Source of the DNA: Nitrospirota bacterium
GTDB taxonomy: Bacteria; JACPQY01
Direction: 5' to 3'
Assembly (NCBI GenBank): GCA_016190245.1
Contig: JACPQY010000078.1
Location: 1 to 64,000 of the forward strand
DNA: 64,000 nucleotides
Shown here: piece by piece, positions 9,961-18,645 of the stretch
Layout: each line of letters opens with the position of its first letter
Position numbering within the stretch: position 1 is the stretch's first letter
Translations under genes and position numbers: made by a program
The notes under the pieces: generated by a model
Database searches by the model: none
Seen by the model: only the letters and a program-made list of their open reading frames with translations
What the model was told of the DNA's origin: nothing

Positions 9961-10383
9961 TCAAATCTCCGTCGAGAGGTCGAGGCGGCCGGCGAGAATC
10001 GTCGCCACCTGGGCCAGATCGGTCAGGTCGGTGAGGGCCTCCCGAAGTTGAGCGGCGGTCACCGTGGCGTATTCGTGGATGATGATGTTCCGGAACTGGA
10101 CGCGTTTCTTCATCTTGTCCGCAAGTGCGGGTTCCAGGATCTCCGCTTCACGGAGGACTTCGAACACCTCCGCGGCCCGGCGGGGTTTGGGAAGAAGCTT
10201 CTCCGCGACAAGATGAGTTCCGAGGTCAATCAGCGCCTTGGTGCCTTTCTGGAGCAGGCGCTCCAGGGCGGAACGCTGAACGAGGTCCGATTCCCAGCTC
10301 GATGGTGGAGTCGATTGGTAGCGACCGAGCGCAGCAAGGGCCTCCCGGAAGACCAGCAGGCGATCAACCACGCCCGGAGCCAT
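9961..10383 (-). CDS. HepT-like (DUF86, HEPN) ribonuclease toxin
   Basis: RX4HXY motif in VQFRNIIIHEYATVTAAQL; overlaps upstream nucleotidyltransferase. Confidence 0.82.
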   Translation of the reverse strand: MAPGVVDRLLVFREALAALGRYQSTPPSSWESDLVQRSALERLLQKGTKALIDLGTHLVAEKLLPKPRRAAEVFEVLREAEILEPALADKMKKRVQFRNIIIHEYATVTAAQLREALTDLTDLAQVATILAGRLDLSTEI

Positions 10384-10762
10384 GCGCCATCGTCCGGAGG
10401 GAACGGAGCGCCGCGTCGAGCAGGATACGCAGCTTCGGCACCCAATCCCAGTACTCCCTCTGCGTTCGCACTTCGAATTCGATCCGGGCCGCGGGGTCGC
10501 GCTCGAAGACGAGCCTCCCCTTCTGAGCGGCATACGTCCACTCCAGCGGCCCGTCGTTCAGGATGAACGGGTCCACCGGGGGATCCACAACCTCCTGGAG
10601 CCGGTCCGCCCACTTCACGGTCGCGTGCAGCAGGTCGGAAGGGGTCTCCCGGAGATAGAGCGCGATGTCGAGATCCGTTTCCGGATTCTCGCTTCCATAG
10701 ACGTAAGCGAAGAGCACGTCGGGCTCGCGGGCCAGCGCATCTGCGATCCGCTCGTCGTACAT
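10364..10762 (-). CDS. MntA-like minimal nucleotidyltransferase antitoxin
   Basis: AYVYGSENPETDLDIALYL (shortened GS...DxD), followed by HepT. Confidence 0.78.
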   Translation of the reverse strand: MYDERIADALAREPDVLFAYVYGSENPETDLDIALYLRETPSDLLHATVKWADRLQEVVDPPVDPFILNDGPLEWTYAAQKGRLVFERDPAARIEFEVRTQREYWDWVPKLRILLDAALRSLRTMAHGSGRG

Positions 10763-10829
10763 CGGGTCATCGTAACACCGTGTACTGGATGGGACAATGC
10801 GGGCGGTCGGGCGGGCGCTGACTGCTTTC

Positions 10830-11239
10830 TCAGCCGCCAGATTCCGGGCGGTGGGCGCGTCGGAGCCGGGAGGCGACGAGGGCGACGATCGCCCGCGCGT
10901 ACTCGAGGGCCTTCACGGCCTCGGACCCGGTGAAGCTCTCGAACGGGACGCTGGGTGGGGGCAGGGCGTCGGGATATCGCGGAGACAGGTAGTACTTGTC
11001 CAGGATCTTCCCCGGGTCCACGCATTCTTGGAAGGCAGGGTCAGCTTCGGCGCACTCCTGCGCGAGCTTCGCCACCGAATGAATCCATACCTGACGACGT
11101 CCCGTGCCATACAGGAAGGCCTTGAGCGCGATCTGAGCGGTTTGCTCGGCCATGAAACACACGTCCGAATGGTACTCCTTCTGGAACAGGGACTCCCCGT
11201 GACCTCCAGACTGTGCTCGGCCTGCGCGAGCCAGCTCAG
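10830..11239 (-). pseudogene. HEPN-domain protein gene with apparent -1 frameshift near 11191-11200
   Basis: N-terminal half (SWLAQAEHSLEVT) and remainder (ESLFQKEYHSDVCFMAEQTAQIALKAFLYG...) lie in different frames, joined at a GGGG run. Confidence 0.65.
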
Positions 11240-11550
11240 GCGGGTTTTTCAAAGACGACCCGGCCGTCCGACAAGACGTTCAGGATGAAAGGGTTTTCCT
11301 CTCTCGCCATCCGCTCGAATTCTTCCGGGGTATAGACGAACACGTCGATCGGTTCGGCCGTGCGCAAGGCGCGCGCGGCCCCCTCGAGCCGCTCGACGAA
11401 CCGCTCATGGGTCCGACGAATGACGACGAAATCCAGGTCGCTCTCGTCGTCGGTTTCCCCCCGTGCCGCCGAGCCGAACAGAATGATTTTTTCAGCGCCC
11501 GTGGCAGCCAGATCCTCGACGGCGTGCCTGATCCGCTCATCTACCCTCAT
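11236..11550 (-). CDS. Minimal nucleotidyltransferase (MNT) domain protein
   Basis: IILFGSAARGETDDESDLDFVVI; ATG at 11548-11550. Confidence 0.85.
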   Translation of the reverse strand: MRVDERIRHAVEDLAATGAEKIILFGSAARGETDDESDLDFVVIRRTHERFVERLEGAARALRTAEPIDVFVYTPEEFERMAREENPFILNVLSDGRVVFEKPA

Positions 11551-11736
11551 GCTGATCATCTTACCGGATGCCGGTAGGGATGACCAACGGGGTCTCGCGA
11601 GAATCGCGCCCCGGGGCTGGCGGTTCTCCACGCGGGCGCTGGGCCGGGGGTCCTGCGGGTTCCCCGCGGCGGGGGGTGGGGAGGGTGTTGGGGGTTGCGG
11701 CCGCCGTGGTATAATGCCCCTGAGGAAGCGGGTCGT

Positions 11737-12969
11737 ATGGGATACTTGAGCGGTCGGACGGTAGTCCTTGGCGTCAGCGGGGGGATTGCTGCGTACAAGT
11801 CGTGCGAGTTGGCGCGGCTCCTCATCGAAGCCGGGGCGGACGTTCACGTGGTGATGACGCACGGCGGGCAGAAGTTTGTCACGCCGCTCACGTTCGAGAC
11901 GCTGACGGGGCACCCCGTGATGACGGAAGTGTTCGCGCTGAGCGAATCGAAGATCTGGCACGTGGACCTGCCGGGCCGCGCGGACGCCGCAGTGATCGCG
12001 CCCGCGACGGCGAACATCGTGGGCAAGATCGCCCACGGGATCGCCGACGATCCCGTCACCACGTTTCTCATGGCCACCCGAGCCCGCGTGGTGGTGGCCC
12101 CCGCGATGAACACAGCGATGTATGAGCACCCCGCGTATCGGGAGAACGAAGCGCGAATCCGAAGCTTCGGTCATGTCATGGTCGAGCCGGGTGAGGGATT
12201 TCTGGCCTGTGGGGTCGTGGGCAAGGGCCGCATGGCGGAGCCGGAGACGATTCGTGAGCATGTGGAGCGGGTCCTTGCCCCTCAGTCGCTCGCGGGCAAG
12301 CACGTGCTGGTGACGGCTGGCCCGACGCGGGAGTACTGGGATGATGCGCGGTTCATCTCAAATCCGTCCACGGGGAAAATGGGGTTTGCACTTGCCCGTG
12401 AGGCCTGGCGCCGCGGCGCCGATGTCACGTTGGTCACCGGGCCTGTGGGCTTGCCCGATCCGGTGGGTGTGCGCACAGAGCGTGTGGAGACGGCCGATCA
12501 GATGTGGGAGCGGACGATGACGGCGTATGCCCGAGCGGAGGTCGTTTTCATGGCGGCGGCGGTAGGGGATTTTGTGCCCGAAGCGCGCCGGCCGGGAAAG
12601 GTGCGCAAGCGAGATGCGGCCGAGGGGGAAATCTCAATTCCTCTGCGCCTCAATCGCGATATTCTCAGGGCGCTGGGGGAGAGGAAGAACGGAAAACTGT
12701 TGGTAGGGTTCGCGGCGGAGCCGGCAGGCGCCTTCGAATCGGCAGGGGCCAAGCTGCGCGAGAAGAACGTGGATTTCCTCGTGGCCAACCCGATCGATGG
12801 GCCGGATCGCGCCTTCGCGGCGGACGAGAACCGGGTGTCGCTCTTTCGGAGAGACGGCCGGCGGGAGGACTGGCCCAAGCTCACGAAGGATGATGTGGCC
12901 CGGCGATTGATCGAGGTCGTGTGCGGGACCAAAGCAGACACGACCGAAGGGGGAGGATCCCATGGCTGA
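11737..12969 (+). CDS. coaBC: Bifunctional phosphopantothenoylcysteine decarboxylase / phosphopantothenate-cysteine ligase
   Basis: VVLGVSGGIAAYKSCELARLL...PAMNTAMYEHPA...LVTAGPTREYWDDARFISNPSTGKMGFALA. Confidence 0.96.
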   Translation: MGYLSGRTVVLGVSGGIAAYKSCELARLLIEAGADVHVVMTHGGQKFVTPLTFETLTGHPVMTEVFALSESKIWHVDLPGRADAAVIAPATANIVGKIAHGIADDPVTTFLMATRARVVVAPAMNTAMYEHPAYRENEARIRSFGHVMVEPGEGFLACGVVGKGRMAEPETIREHVERVLAPQSLAGKHVLVTAGPTREYWDDARFISNPSTGKMGFALAREAWRRGADVTLVTGPVGLPDPVGVRTERVETADQMWERTMTAYARAEVVFMAAAVGDFVPEARRPGKVRKRDAAEGEISIPLRLNRDILRALGERKNGKLLVGFAAEPAGAFESAGAKLREKNVDFLVANPIDGPDRAFAADENRVSLFRRDGRREDWPKLTKDDVARRLIEVVCGTKADTTEGGGSHG

Positions 12970-13198
12970 GCGTATTTCAGATGCTGCATCGCGGCAGCTC
13001 GCTCCGCCGAGCGGGTTCGACGGGAGGGAGACGCCGCGCGCGGAGAGAGAGCGGGAGCGCGTTGCGGAGCCACCGGCCGATGTCGACCGCGCCAGTCAGG
13101 CGGCGGCGGAGCGTCGGCGTGGGGACCGCGAGGCGCCGACCATCGCCGAGGTGGAGCGCGATCGGGGCCGCGGTCTGAGGGTGGACATCCTGGCGTAG
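12962..13198 (+). CDS. Small charged hypothetical protein overlapping the end of coaBC
   Basis: ATG 12962, 78 aa; no family recognised. Confidence 0.4.
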   Translation: MAERISDAASRQLAPPSGFDGRETPRAERERERVAEPPADVDRASQAAAERRRGDREAPTIAEVERDRGRGLRVDILA

Positions 13199-13268
13199 AG
13201 CCCTTCGACAGGACAGACTCGAACCGCCCCTTGCTGAAGGGCTACCCTCGCAGGCCGCGGATGCCGCG

Positions 13269-14045
13269 TTACCGGCGGGGAGTGTCGATCCGGCCGATCA
13301 ACCGAAGTAAACCGTCCAGGATCGTGTAGGGATGCGGCGGGCATCCGGGGACGTACAGATCCACCGGGACGACTGCTGTTGCCCCGTTGAGGACTTCGGG
13401 ATGGCCCTCGTACGGTCCCCCTGAAATCGCGCAGGCGCCGACCGCGATGACGATGCGCGGTTCCGGCACGGCCTCGTAGGTCTTGCGAAGCGCGAGATCC
13501 ATGTTGTGCGTGACGGGTCCCGTGATCAAGAGGCCGTCCGCATGGCGTGGCGACGCCACGAACTGGATCCCGAAGCGGCCCAGATCGAAGACGACGGTGT
13601 TGAGGACGTTCACATCCGCCTCGCAGGCGTTGCACCCGCCCGCGCTCACCTGACGGAGCTTGAGAGATCGGCCCAGGAGTTTTTTCAAGCGCGCATCGAG
13701 AGCCTCCGCGAGACGGAGGGATTCGTCGCCGACGAGAAGGTCCTCTCTCCGGCGGGCGGCCATCCGGTGGTCCCGAGTAGCGGTGACGGCGGCCTCCGGA
13801 CACGCGCGAATGCATTCCGCGCAAAACACGCAGCGACCGAGATCCACCCGGGTTTGAATCTCCTCGCTTCGGGGCGAGATGGCATCCGTCGGGCAGACCT
13901 CGGCGCAGTCCCGGCAGCCGGGCAGGCACCGGGCGCTGTCGACCGCAAGACGGCCCACGAACCGGTCGGGCAGTGCCGGCGCTTCAGCGGGGTAGGCCAC
14001 GGTCCGGCGACCTTGCCCAAGCCTCGTTCGCAGCACCCGAATCAT
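13269..14045 (-). CDS. Ehr/Hyf-like fused ferredoxin + NuoB-like small subunit
   Basis: Two 4Fe-4S motifs CLPGCRDCAEVCP and CVFCAECIRACP followed by NuoB-type GGCNACEADVN, GACAISGG and PGCPPHP; ATG at 14043-14045. Confidence 0.88.
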   Translation of the reverse strand: MIRVLRTRLGQGRRTVAYPAEAPALPDRFVGRLAVDSARCLPGCRDCAEVCPTDAISPRSEEIQTRVDLGRCVFCAECIRACPEAAVTATRDHRMAARRREDLLVGDESLRLAEALDARLKKLLGRSLKLRQVSAGGCNACEADVNVLNTVVFDLGRFGIQFVASPRHADGLLITGPVTHNMDLALRKTYEAVPEPRIVIAVGACAISGGPYEGHPEVLNGATAVVPVDLYVPGCPPHPYTILDGLLRLIGRIDTPRR

Positions 14046-14052
14046 GACGGGT

Positions 14053-15624
14053 TCACAGGTCGTGCCCGCAGTAGGACAGGTTGAAGCTCTTGTTGCAGAG
14101 CGGGAAGTCGGAAATCTGCTGCCCGCGGAGGGCAAGGGCAAGGCCGGTCCAGTTGTGAAACGAGGGGTCCACGATTTTGTATCGGCTGAGGCGGCTTTGG
14201 GTGTCCGTGATCGCGACGTGGCAGATCTCTCCCCGCCAGCCTTCCACGAGGGAAATGGCGCACGAGCTTGGGGCAAGTGCACCGAGGGGGACCGGGGTCG
14301 CCCCGTCCGACAGCCGCTGGAGATGGTTTTCGATGAACTGGGCGGATTGCTCGATCTCCAACCACCGAACATGCGCGCGTGCGAACACGTCGCCTGTGGG
14401 CCACGTGTGGCACGGGGCTTGGGCATCCGCATAGAAGCCGGACGCGAACTCGCGGCGCACGTCCCGCTCGAGTCCGCAGGCTCGCGCGGCCAGGCCCACC
14501 AGGCCGAGCTCAACGGCCTGTTCACGGGACACGACGCCGGTCCCGTTGAACCGGTCCGTCACGAGATGGGACTTCCAAAGGAGCGGACCCACCTGGTGGA
14601 CATCCTCCATGGCGAGCCGGAAGGCGCCCAGCATGGACGACACGCGGTCGGGCTCAAGGTCGAACCGCACGCCGCCGGGCCTGACCAAGCCGCGGCCAAA
14701 GCGATTGCCGCAGAGGGCCGCGGTGAGATTGAGAAAGTCACCGCGGAGGCGGCCGAAGTAGGCGGCGGGCGGGAGAAAACCGATGTCGTTGGCCAAGGCC
14801 CCCAGATCGCCCACATGGTTGGCGATCCGCTCAAGCTCCAGAGCGATGGCGCGGATCATGCGAGCGCGTGGCGAGGGCGTGCAGCCGCAAAGGGCTTCGA
14901 TGGCCTGGGCATAGGCAGTGGCGTGGCCGATCGTCGTGTCGCCGGCGAGGGTTTCCATCAGGAGTGGGGTGCGATTGTTTGGCCCCCCGATCACGGCGCG
15001 CTCCACGCCTCGGTGTTGGAAGCCGAGGGCGATCTCGAGATGAAAGACGGTCTCGCCGTGGCATTGGAATCGGAAGTGGCCCGGTTCGATGATGCCGGCG
15101 TGGACCGGCCCGACGGCGACTTCATGCACTTCCTCGCCCTCCACACTGAAAAAGGAACTTGCCGCTGGGAGGGCCTTGCCCCCGCTCTCATGTCGCGAGA
15201 GGCCCTCGCGACCAGGACATGGCGGCTGGAAGCGAACGGGCTTCAGCCACGGGTGACCGAGCGGCGTGATCCCGAACTGCTCCGCGATCTCGCGCTCGAA
15301 CATGTGGACTTGAGGGCACTCCGGCGTGATCGAGGAGTACTCCCCTCCGACGACGGAGGACGCAACGAGGAGGGTGGGTGGCTTGCCGTCCGCTAGAACG
15401 GCGAACAGGCGCGCCTGGTCGTTCTCGTGAGGGGCCGCGCCCCATGCATGGTCCCGAATGCGATTCGGGACTGCATACGGGGCCGCGAACAGCGCGACAA
15501 CTCGGCCCCCCGAGCGCACGCGCCGAATCAGGAACTCACGGAAGTCCTGGACGGGGAGTCGTGGGATCTCATCCAGCGGGAGGACCCCCCCGTTGGGAGT
15601 GATGGTCGGGATCGTTTGGCTCAC
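14053..15624 (-). CDS. Ehr/HyfG-like NuoCD-type large subunit without Ni-Fe ligand cysteines
   Basis: GPVHAGIIEPGHFRFQCHGETVFHLEIALGFQHRGVE; METLAGDTTIGHATAYAQ in place of the CxxC motif; C-terminus FPLCNKSFNLSYCGHDL instead of DPCxxC. Confidence 0.88.
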   Translation of the reverse strand: MSQTIPTITPNGGVLPLDEIPRLPVQDFREFLIRRVRSGGRVVALFAAPYAVPNRIRDHAWGAAPHENDQARLFAVLADGKPPTLLVASSVVGGEYSSITPECPQVHMFEREIAEQFGITPLGHPWLKPVRFQPPCPGREGLSRHESGGKALPAASSFFSVEGEEVHEVAVGPVHAGIIEPGHFRFQCHGETVFHLEIALGFQHRGVERAVIGGPNNRTPLLMETLAGDTTIGHATAYAQAIEALCGCTPSPRARMIRAIALELERIANHVGDLGALANDIGFLPPAAYFGRLRGDFLNLTAALCGNRFGRGLVRPGGVRFDLEPDRVSSMLGAFRLAMEDVHQVGPLLWKSHLVTDRFNGTGVVSREQAVELGLVGLAARACGLERDVRREFASGFYADAQAPCHTWPTGDVFARAHVRWLEIEQSAQFIENHLQRLSDGATPVPLGALAPSSCAISLVEGWRGEICHVAITDTQSRLSRYKIVDPSFHNWTGLALALRGQQISDFPLCNKSFNLSYCGHDL

Positions 15625-17105
15625 GGCACGCCTTCAACCAGGCGGGCGGCCTGATCGAGCCAGTCTCTCAGCGGCTCGGGCATCCAAAGGCCCAGCGCGA
15701 GGAGGACGGCGAGCGGTCCGTAGACGAGGATGTTGTTCCACGCGCCCTGTTTCTGTTCTCCCGGTGCCGTCGAATTGCCGCCCCAGGCCATCGAAATCGC
15801 GTGGCGAAGCGCCCCCGTGAACACGATGGTAGCCCCCAGGAGGAAGAGTCCGGCCGAGATGTAGAAATGGCGGTCCATCGCGCCTTTCAGGATTTGGAAC
15901 TCGCTCATGAAGAGCGAGAAGGGCGCCATGCCGATGAGGGCCAGGAAGCTGCCGAAGAGCCCTACCCCCCACACGGGCGCGCGGCGGACCGTGCCGGACA
16001 TTTTCTCCATCTCGTGCGTCCCGAAAATCTGGCCGAGGCGGCCGGCACAGAAGAACCCGAGCGTCTTGCACAGGGAATGGTTCAGAACGTGAAACAGGGC
16101 GGCGAACGTCCCGATCCCTCCGACGCCGAGTCCAAGGGAGATGATGCCGAGGTGCTCGACGCTGTGATACGCGAGCAGCCGCTTCAGGTCGCCCTGGAGG
16201 ACGATGAAGACGGCCGCCACGAGGATGGAGAGAACGCCGAATTGCATCAGGATCGTGTGGGCCCATCCGGAAGCGCCTGTCGCGGCCTCGACGAGCGGAA
16301 CGTAGCGCAGGATGCAATACAGGGCTGCATTGAGAAGGAAACCCGAGAACATCGCGGAAACCGGGGCGGGCGCCTGGCTGTGCGCATCGGGCAGCCAACT
16401 GTGCAAGGGTGCCAGCCCGGCCTTCGTGCCGTAGCCCACGAGCAGAAAAATGAAAGCCGCCTTCACGGGAGCAGGGCTGAGCGAGGTCGCGTGCTCGATC
16501 AGGCTCGTCCAGAGCAGGGTGTCCGTTGCGTCCTGAGCGGATCCGCGTGCCGACGCGGCCACGAGGAGGGTGCCCATGAAGGCGAACGCGACGCCCACGG
16601 AGCACATCACGAGATACTTCCACATCGCCTCCAGCGAGGCCGGGGTCCGGTGGAGGCTGATCAGAAAGGCTGTGGTCAGCGTGGTGGCCTCGAGTCCCAC
16701 CCACATGAAGCCGAGGTTGTTGGAGACGAGGACGAGCGTGATCGCCCCGAGCGCCCCCAGCCACAAGGCCCCGAACTGCCGCGCGCGGGCGGGGGGAAAC
16801 TCGCCCCGCTCGGCCTCGACCTGAAAGTAGACGCGGGCAAAGACGGAGCTCAGCAGAAACACCGCCGATAGGACGGCGAGGTGGTACGCCGAGAGGGCGT
16901 CGATTCTCAGCCAGCCGCCGGCGGACGTCACCGCTCCCGCAGAGAGGACGCGAGCCGCCACCGCGGCCGCCACGATCGAGTAGGCCGCCGCGATGCCGAT
17001 CACCCAGCCGAGGATCCGCCCAGGCGAGGCAAGGGCGAGACATACCACCGCCCCGACCAGCGGGATCAGAAGAAGCGAGGGGATCTGCAGGCTGTTCACC
17101 GTCAC
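15621..17105 (-). CDS. Proton-conducting membrane subunit, HyfF/NuoN-like
   Basis: GTKAGLAPLHSWLPDAHSQAPAPVSAMFSG; LKRLLAYHSVEHLGIISLG. Confidence 0.88.
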   Translation of the reverse strand: MTVNSLQIPSLLLIPLVGAVVCLALASPGRILGWVIGIAAAYSIVAAAVAARVLSAGAVTSAGGWLRIDALSAYHLAVLSAVFLLSSVFARVYFQVEAERGEFPPARARQFGALWLGALGAITLVLVSNNLGFMWVGLEATTLTTAFLISLHRTPASLEAMWKYLVMCSVGVAFAFMGTLLVAASARGSAQDATDTLLWTSLIEHATSLSPAPVKAAFIFLLVGYGTKAGLAPLHSWLPDAHSQAPAPVSAMFSGFLLNAALYCILRYVPLVEAATGASGWAHTILMQFGVLSILVAAVFIVLQGDLKRLLAYHSVEHLGIISLGLGVGGIGTFAALFHVLNHSLCKTLGFFCAGRLGQIFGTHEMEKMSGTVRRAPVWGVGLFGSFLALIGMAPFSLFMSEFQILKGAMDRHFYISAGLFLLGATIVFTGALRHAISMAWGGNSTAPGEQKQGAWNNILVYGPLAVLLALGLWMPEPLRDWLDQAARLVEGVP

Positions 17106-17737
17106 CCTTTGAGCGAGTTCATCTGGTCGGCATCGATGTGCTCGAACGCCTGGTTGATCTGCTGGAGCGCGATGCCCATCACGAACACCGCGACAAAGAC
17201 GTCCATGAGGACGCCGAGCTCAATCAGGAACGGAATACCGCCGACCACAGCCACTCCGAACGTGAAGATGCCGTTTTCCAGGACCAGAAAACCGAGCACC
17301 TGCGTCAGGGCCTTCCGTCTCGCGACGACGAGAAACAGCCCTGAGAGGATCGTGAAAAGGGCCGCGGGCAGGACGAGATCCGAGACGGCCTCGCCCGGCA
17401 GGGGCAGTTGTCCCCCCAGCCAGAAGGAGGCCGCAAGCGTGGCCATGCCGATCACCATCGAGCTGGAGTAGCCGACGTAGGGTTGCAGCTCGCGCCGGAC
17501 CTGCGCGTGCTTCACCGCGCGAAAGAGGAGGCGCGGGAAGACGATCCCCTTGAGGATCATGCTTCCGAGGGACAGGGCCGCGACGCGCCACGTGAGACCG
17601 TGTGGGGTGATCAGCAGCGGCATGAGCGAAAGGAGGGCGCCTTGGAGGGCGACGAGACGGATCATCCGGCTGGCGCCGAGGATGAGCAGCCCCACCAGGA
17701 TCAAAGCGATCAGGATGCCGTTGACGAGTACGGGCAT
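17102..17737 (-). CDS. HyfE-like membrane subunit
   Basis: Small multi-TM protein in Hyf order; LGFLVLENGIFTFGVAVVGGIPFLIELGVLMDVFVAVFVMGI typical of HyfE. Confidence 0.85.
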   Translation of the reverse strand: MPVLVNGILIALILVGLLILGASRMIRLVALQGALLSLMPLLITPHGLTWRVAALSLGSMILKGIVFPRLLFRAVKHAQVRRELQPYVGYSSSMVIGMATLAASFWLGGQLPLPGEAVSDLVLPAALFTILSGLFLVVARRKALTQVLGFLVLENGIFTFGVAVVGGIPFLIELGVLMDVFVAVFVMGIALQQINQAFEHIDADQMNSLKG

Positions 17738-17741
17738 CGCC

Positions 17742-18638
17742 TCAGACCAGCGCGAGGACGAGCGCAAGGGAGGACATCACCCCTGCGCCGACCAGCAACT
17801 TCGGAACTCCCAGGAGCCTCAGCCTGGGAAGAGTGGATTCGACCACGCCCGTGGCGACCGCCAGAGCCGCCAGGGCGGCGACGAATGAGACGGCCTCCCA
17901 CCCCTCCCCGCTTTGTGGCAGGAGCGGGCCGACGACGAGGGAACCGAGAATCCAAAGTCGGAGCGCGGAGGCATACTCGATCAGAGCCAGATCGGGCCCC
18001 CCGTGATCGAGCACCATCACCTCGTGAATCATCGTGAGCTCGAGATGGGTGTTGGGGTCGTCCACCGGGATGCGTGCGTTCTCCGCGAGGAAGACGATCC
18101 CGAACGCGGTCGCGACCAGCGCCAGGGCCGGCGCGTGGGCGGTCCACACGTCGGGCGACAGGGTGGAGAATACGCCGTGAAGCGAGAACTGGCCGGTGAT
18201 CCTCACGAGCGCCGCCAGGCCGAGCCACAGCGCGGGCTCCACGAGGGTGGAGAAGTGGACTTCGCGGCTGGCCCCCATTCCCTCGAAGCTTGAACCTGTG
18301 TCCAGCGCGGCGATGACCGTGAAGAAGCGGGAGAGGCCGAGGACGTAGGCGAAGAGGATCACATCCCCCTCGAACGACAGGGGCCCGGGCCGTCCGCCCA
18401 AGGGTGCCACGAGGCAGGCCGCGACGGTCGCGGCGAGGCCGATGAGCGGCCCCGCGCGGAAGATCCACGTCGTGGTGGCACTGTAGACGGCGCCCTTGCC
18501 GAGGAGCTTCCCGAGGTCGTAGTAGGGCTGGAGCAGAGGCGCGCCGCGCCGCCCCGCGAAGACGGCCTTCGTTTTGTTGATCAAACCCGCGAGGAGCGGG
18601 GCGAGGACGAAGGGAAGGACTGCGTGGAAGACGACCAT
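17742..18638 (-). CDS. HyfC/NuoH-like membrane subunit
   Basis: AGLINKTKAVFAGRRGAPLLQPYYDLGKLLGKGAVYS; FLAENARIPVDDPNTHLELTMIHEVMVLDHGGPDLALIEY. Confidence 0.9.
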   Translation of the reverse strand: MVVFHAVLPFVLAPLLAGLINKTKAVFAGRRGAPLLQPYYDLGKLLGKGAVYSATTTWIFRAGPLIGLAATVAACLVAPLGGRPGPLSFEGDVILFAYVLGLSRFFTVIAALDTGSSFEGMGASREVHFSTLVEPALWLGLAALVRITGQFSLHGVFSTLSPDVWTAHAPALALVATAFGIVFLAENARIPVDDPNTHLELTMIHEVMVLDHGGPDLALIEYASALRLWILGSLVVGPLLPQSGEGWEAVSFVAALAALAVATGVVESTLPRLRLLGVPKLLVGAGVMSSLALVLALV

Positions 18639-18645
18639 TTCGTGC

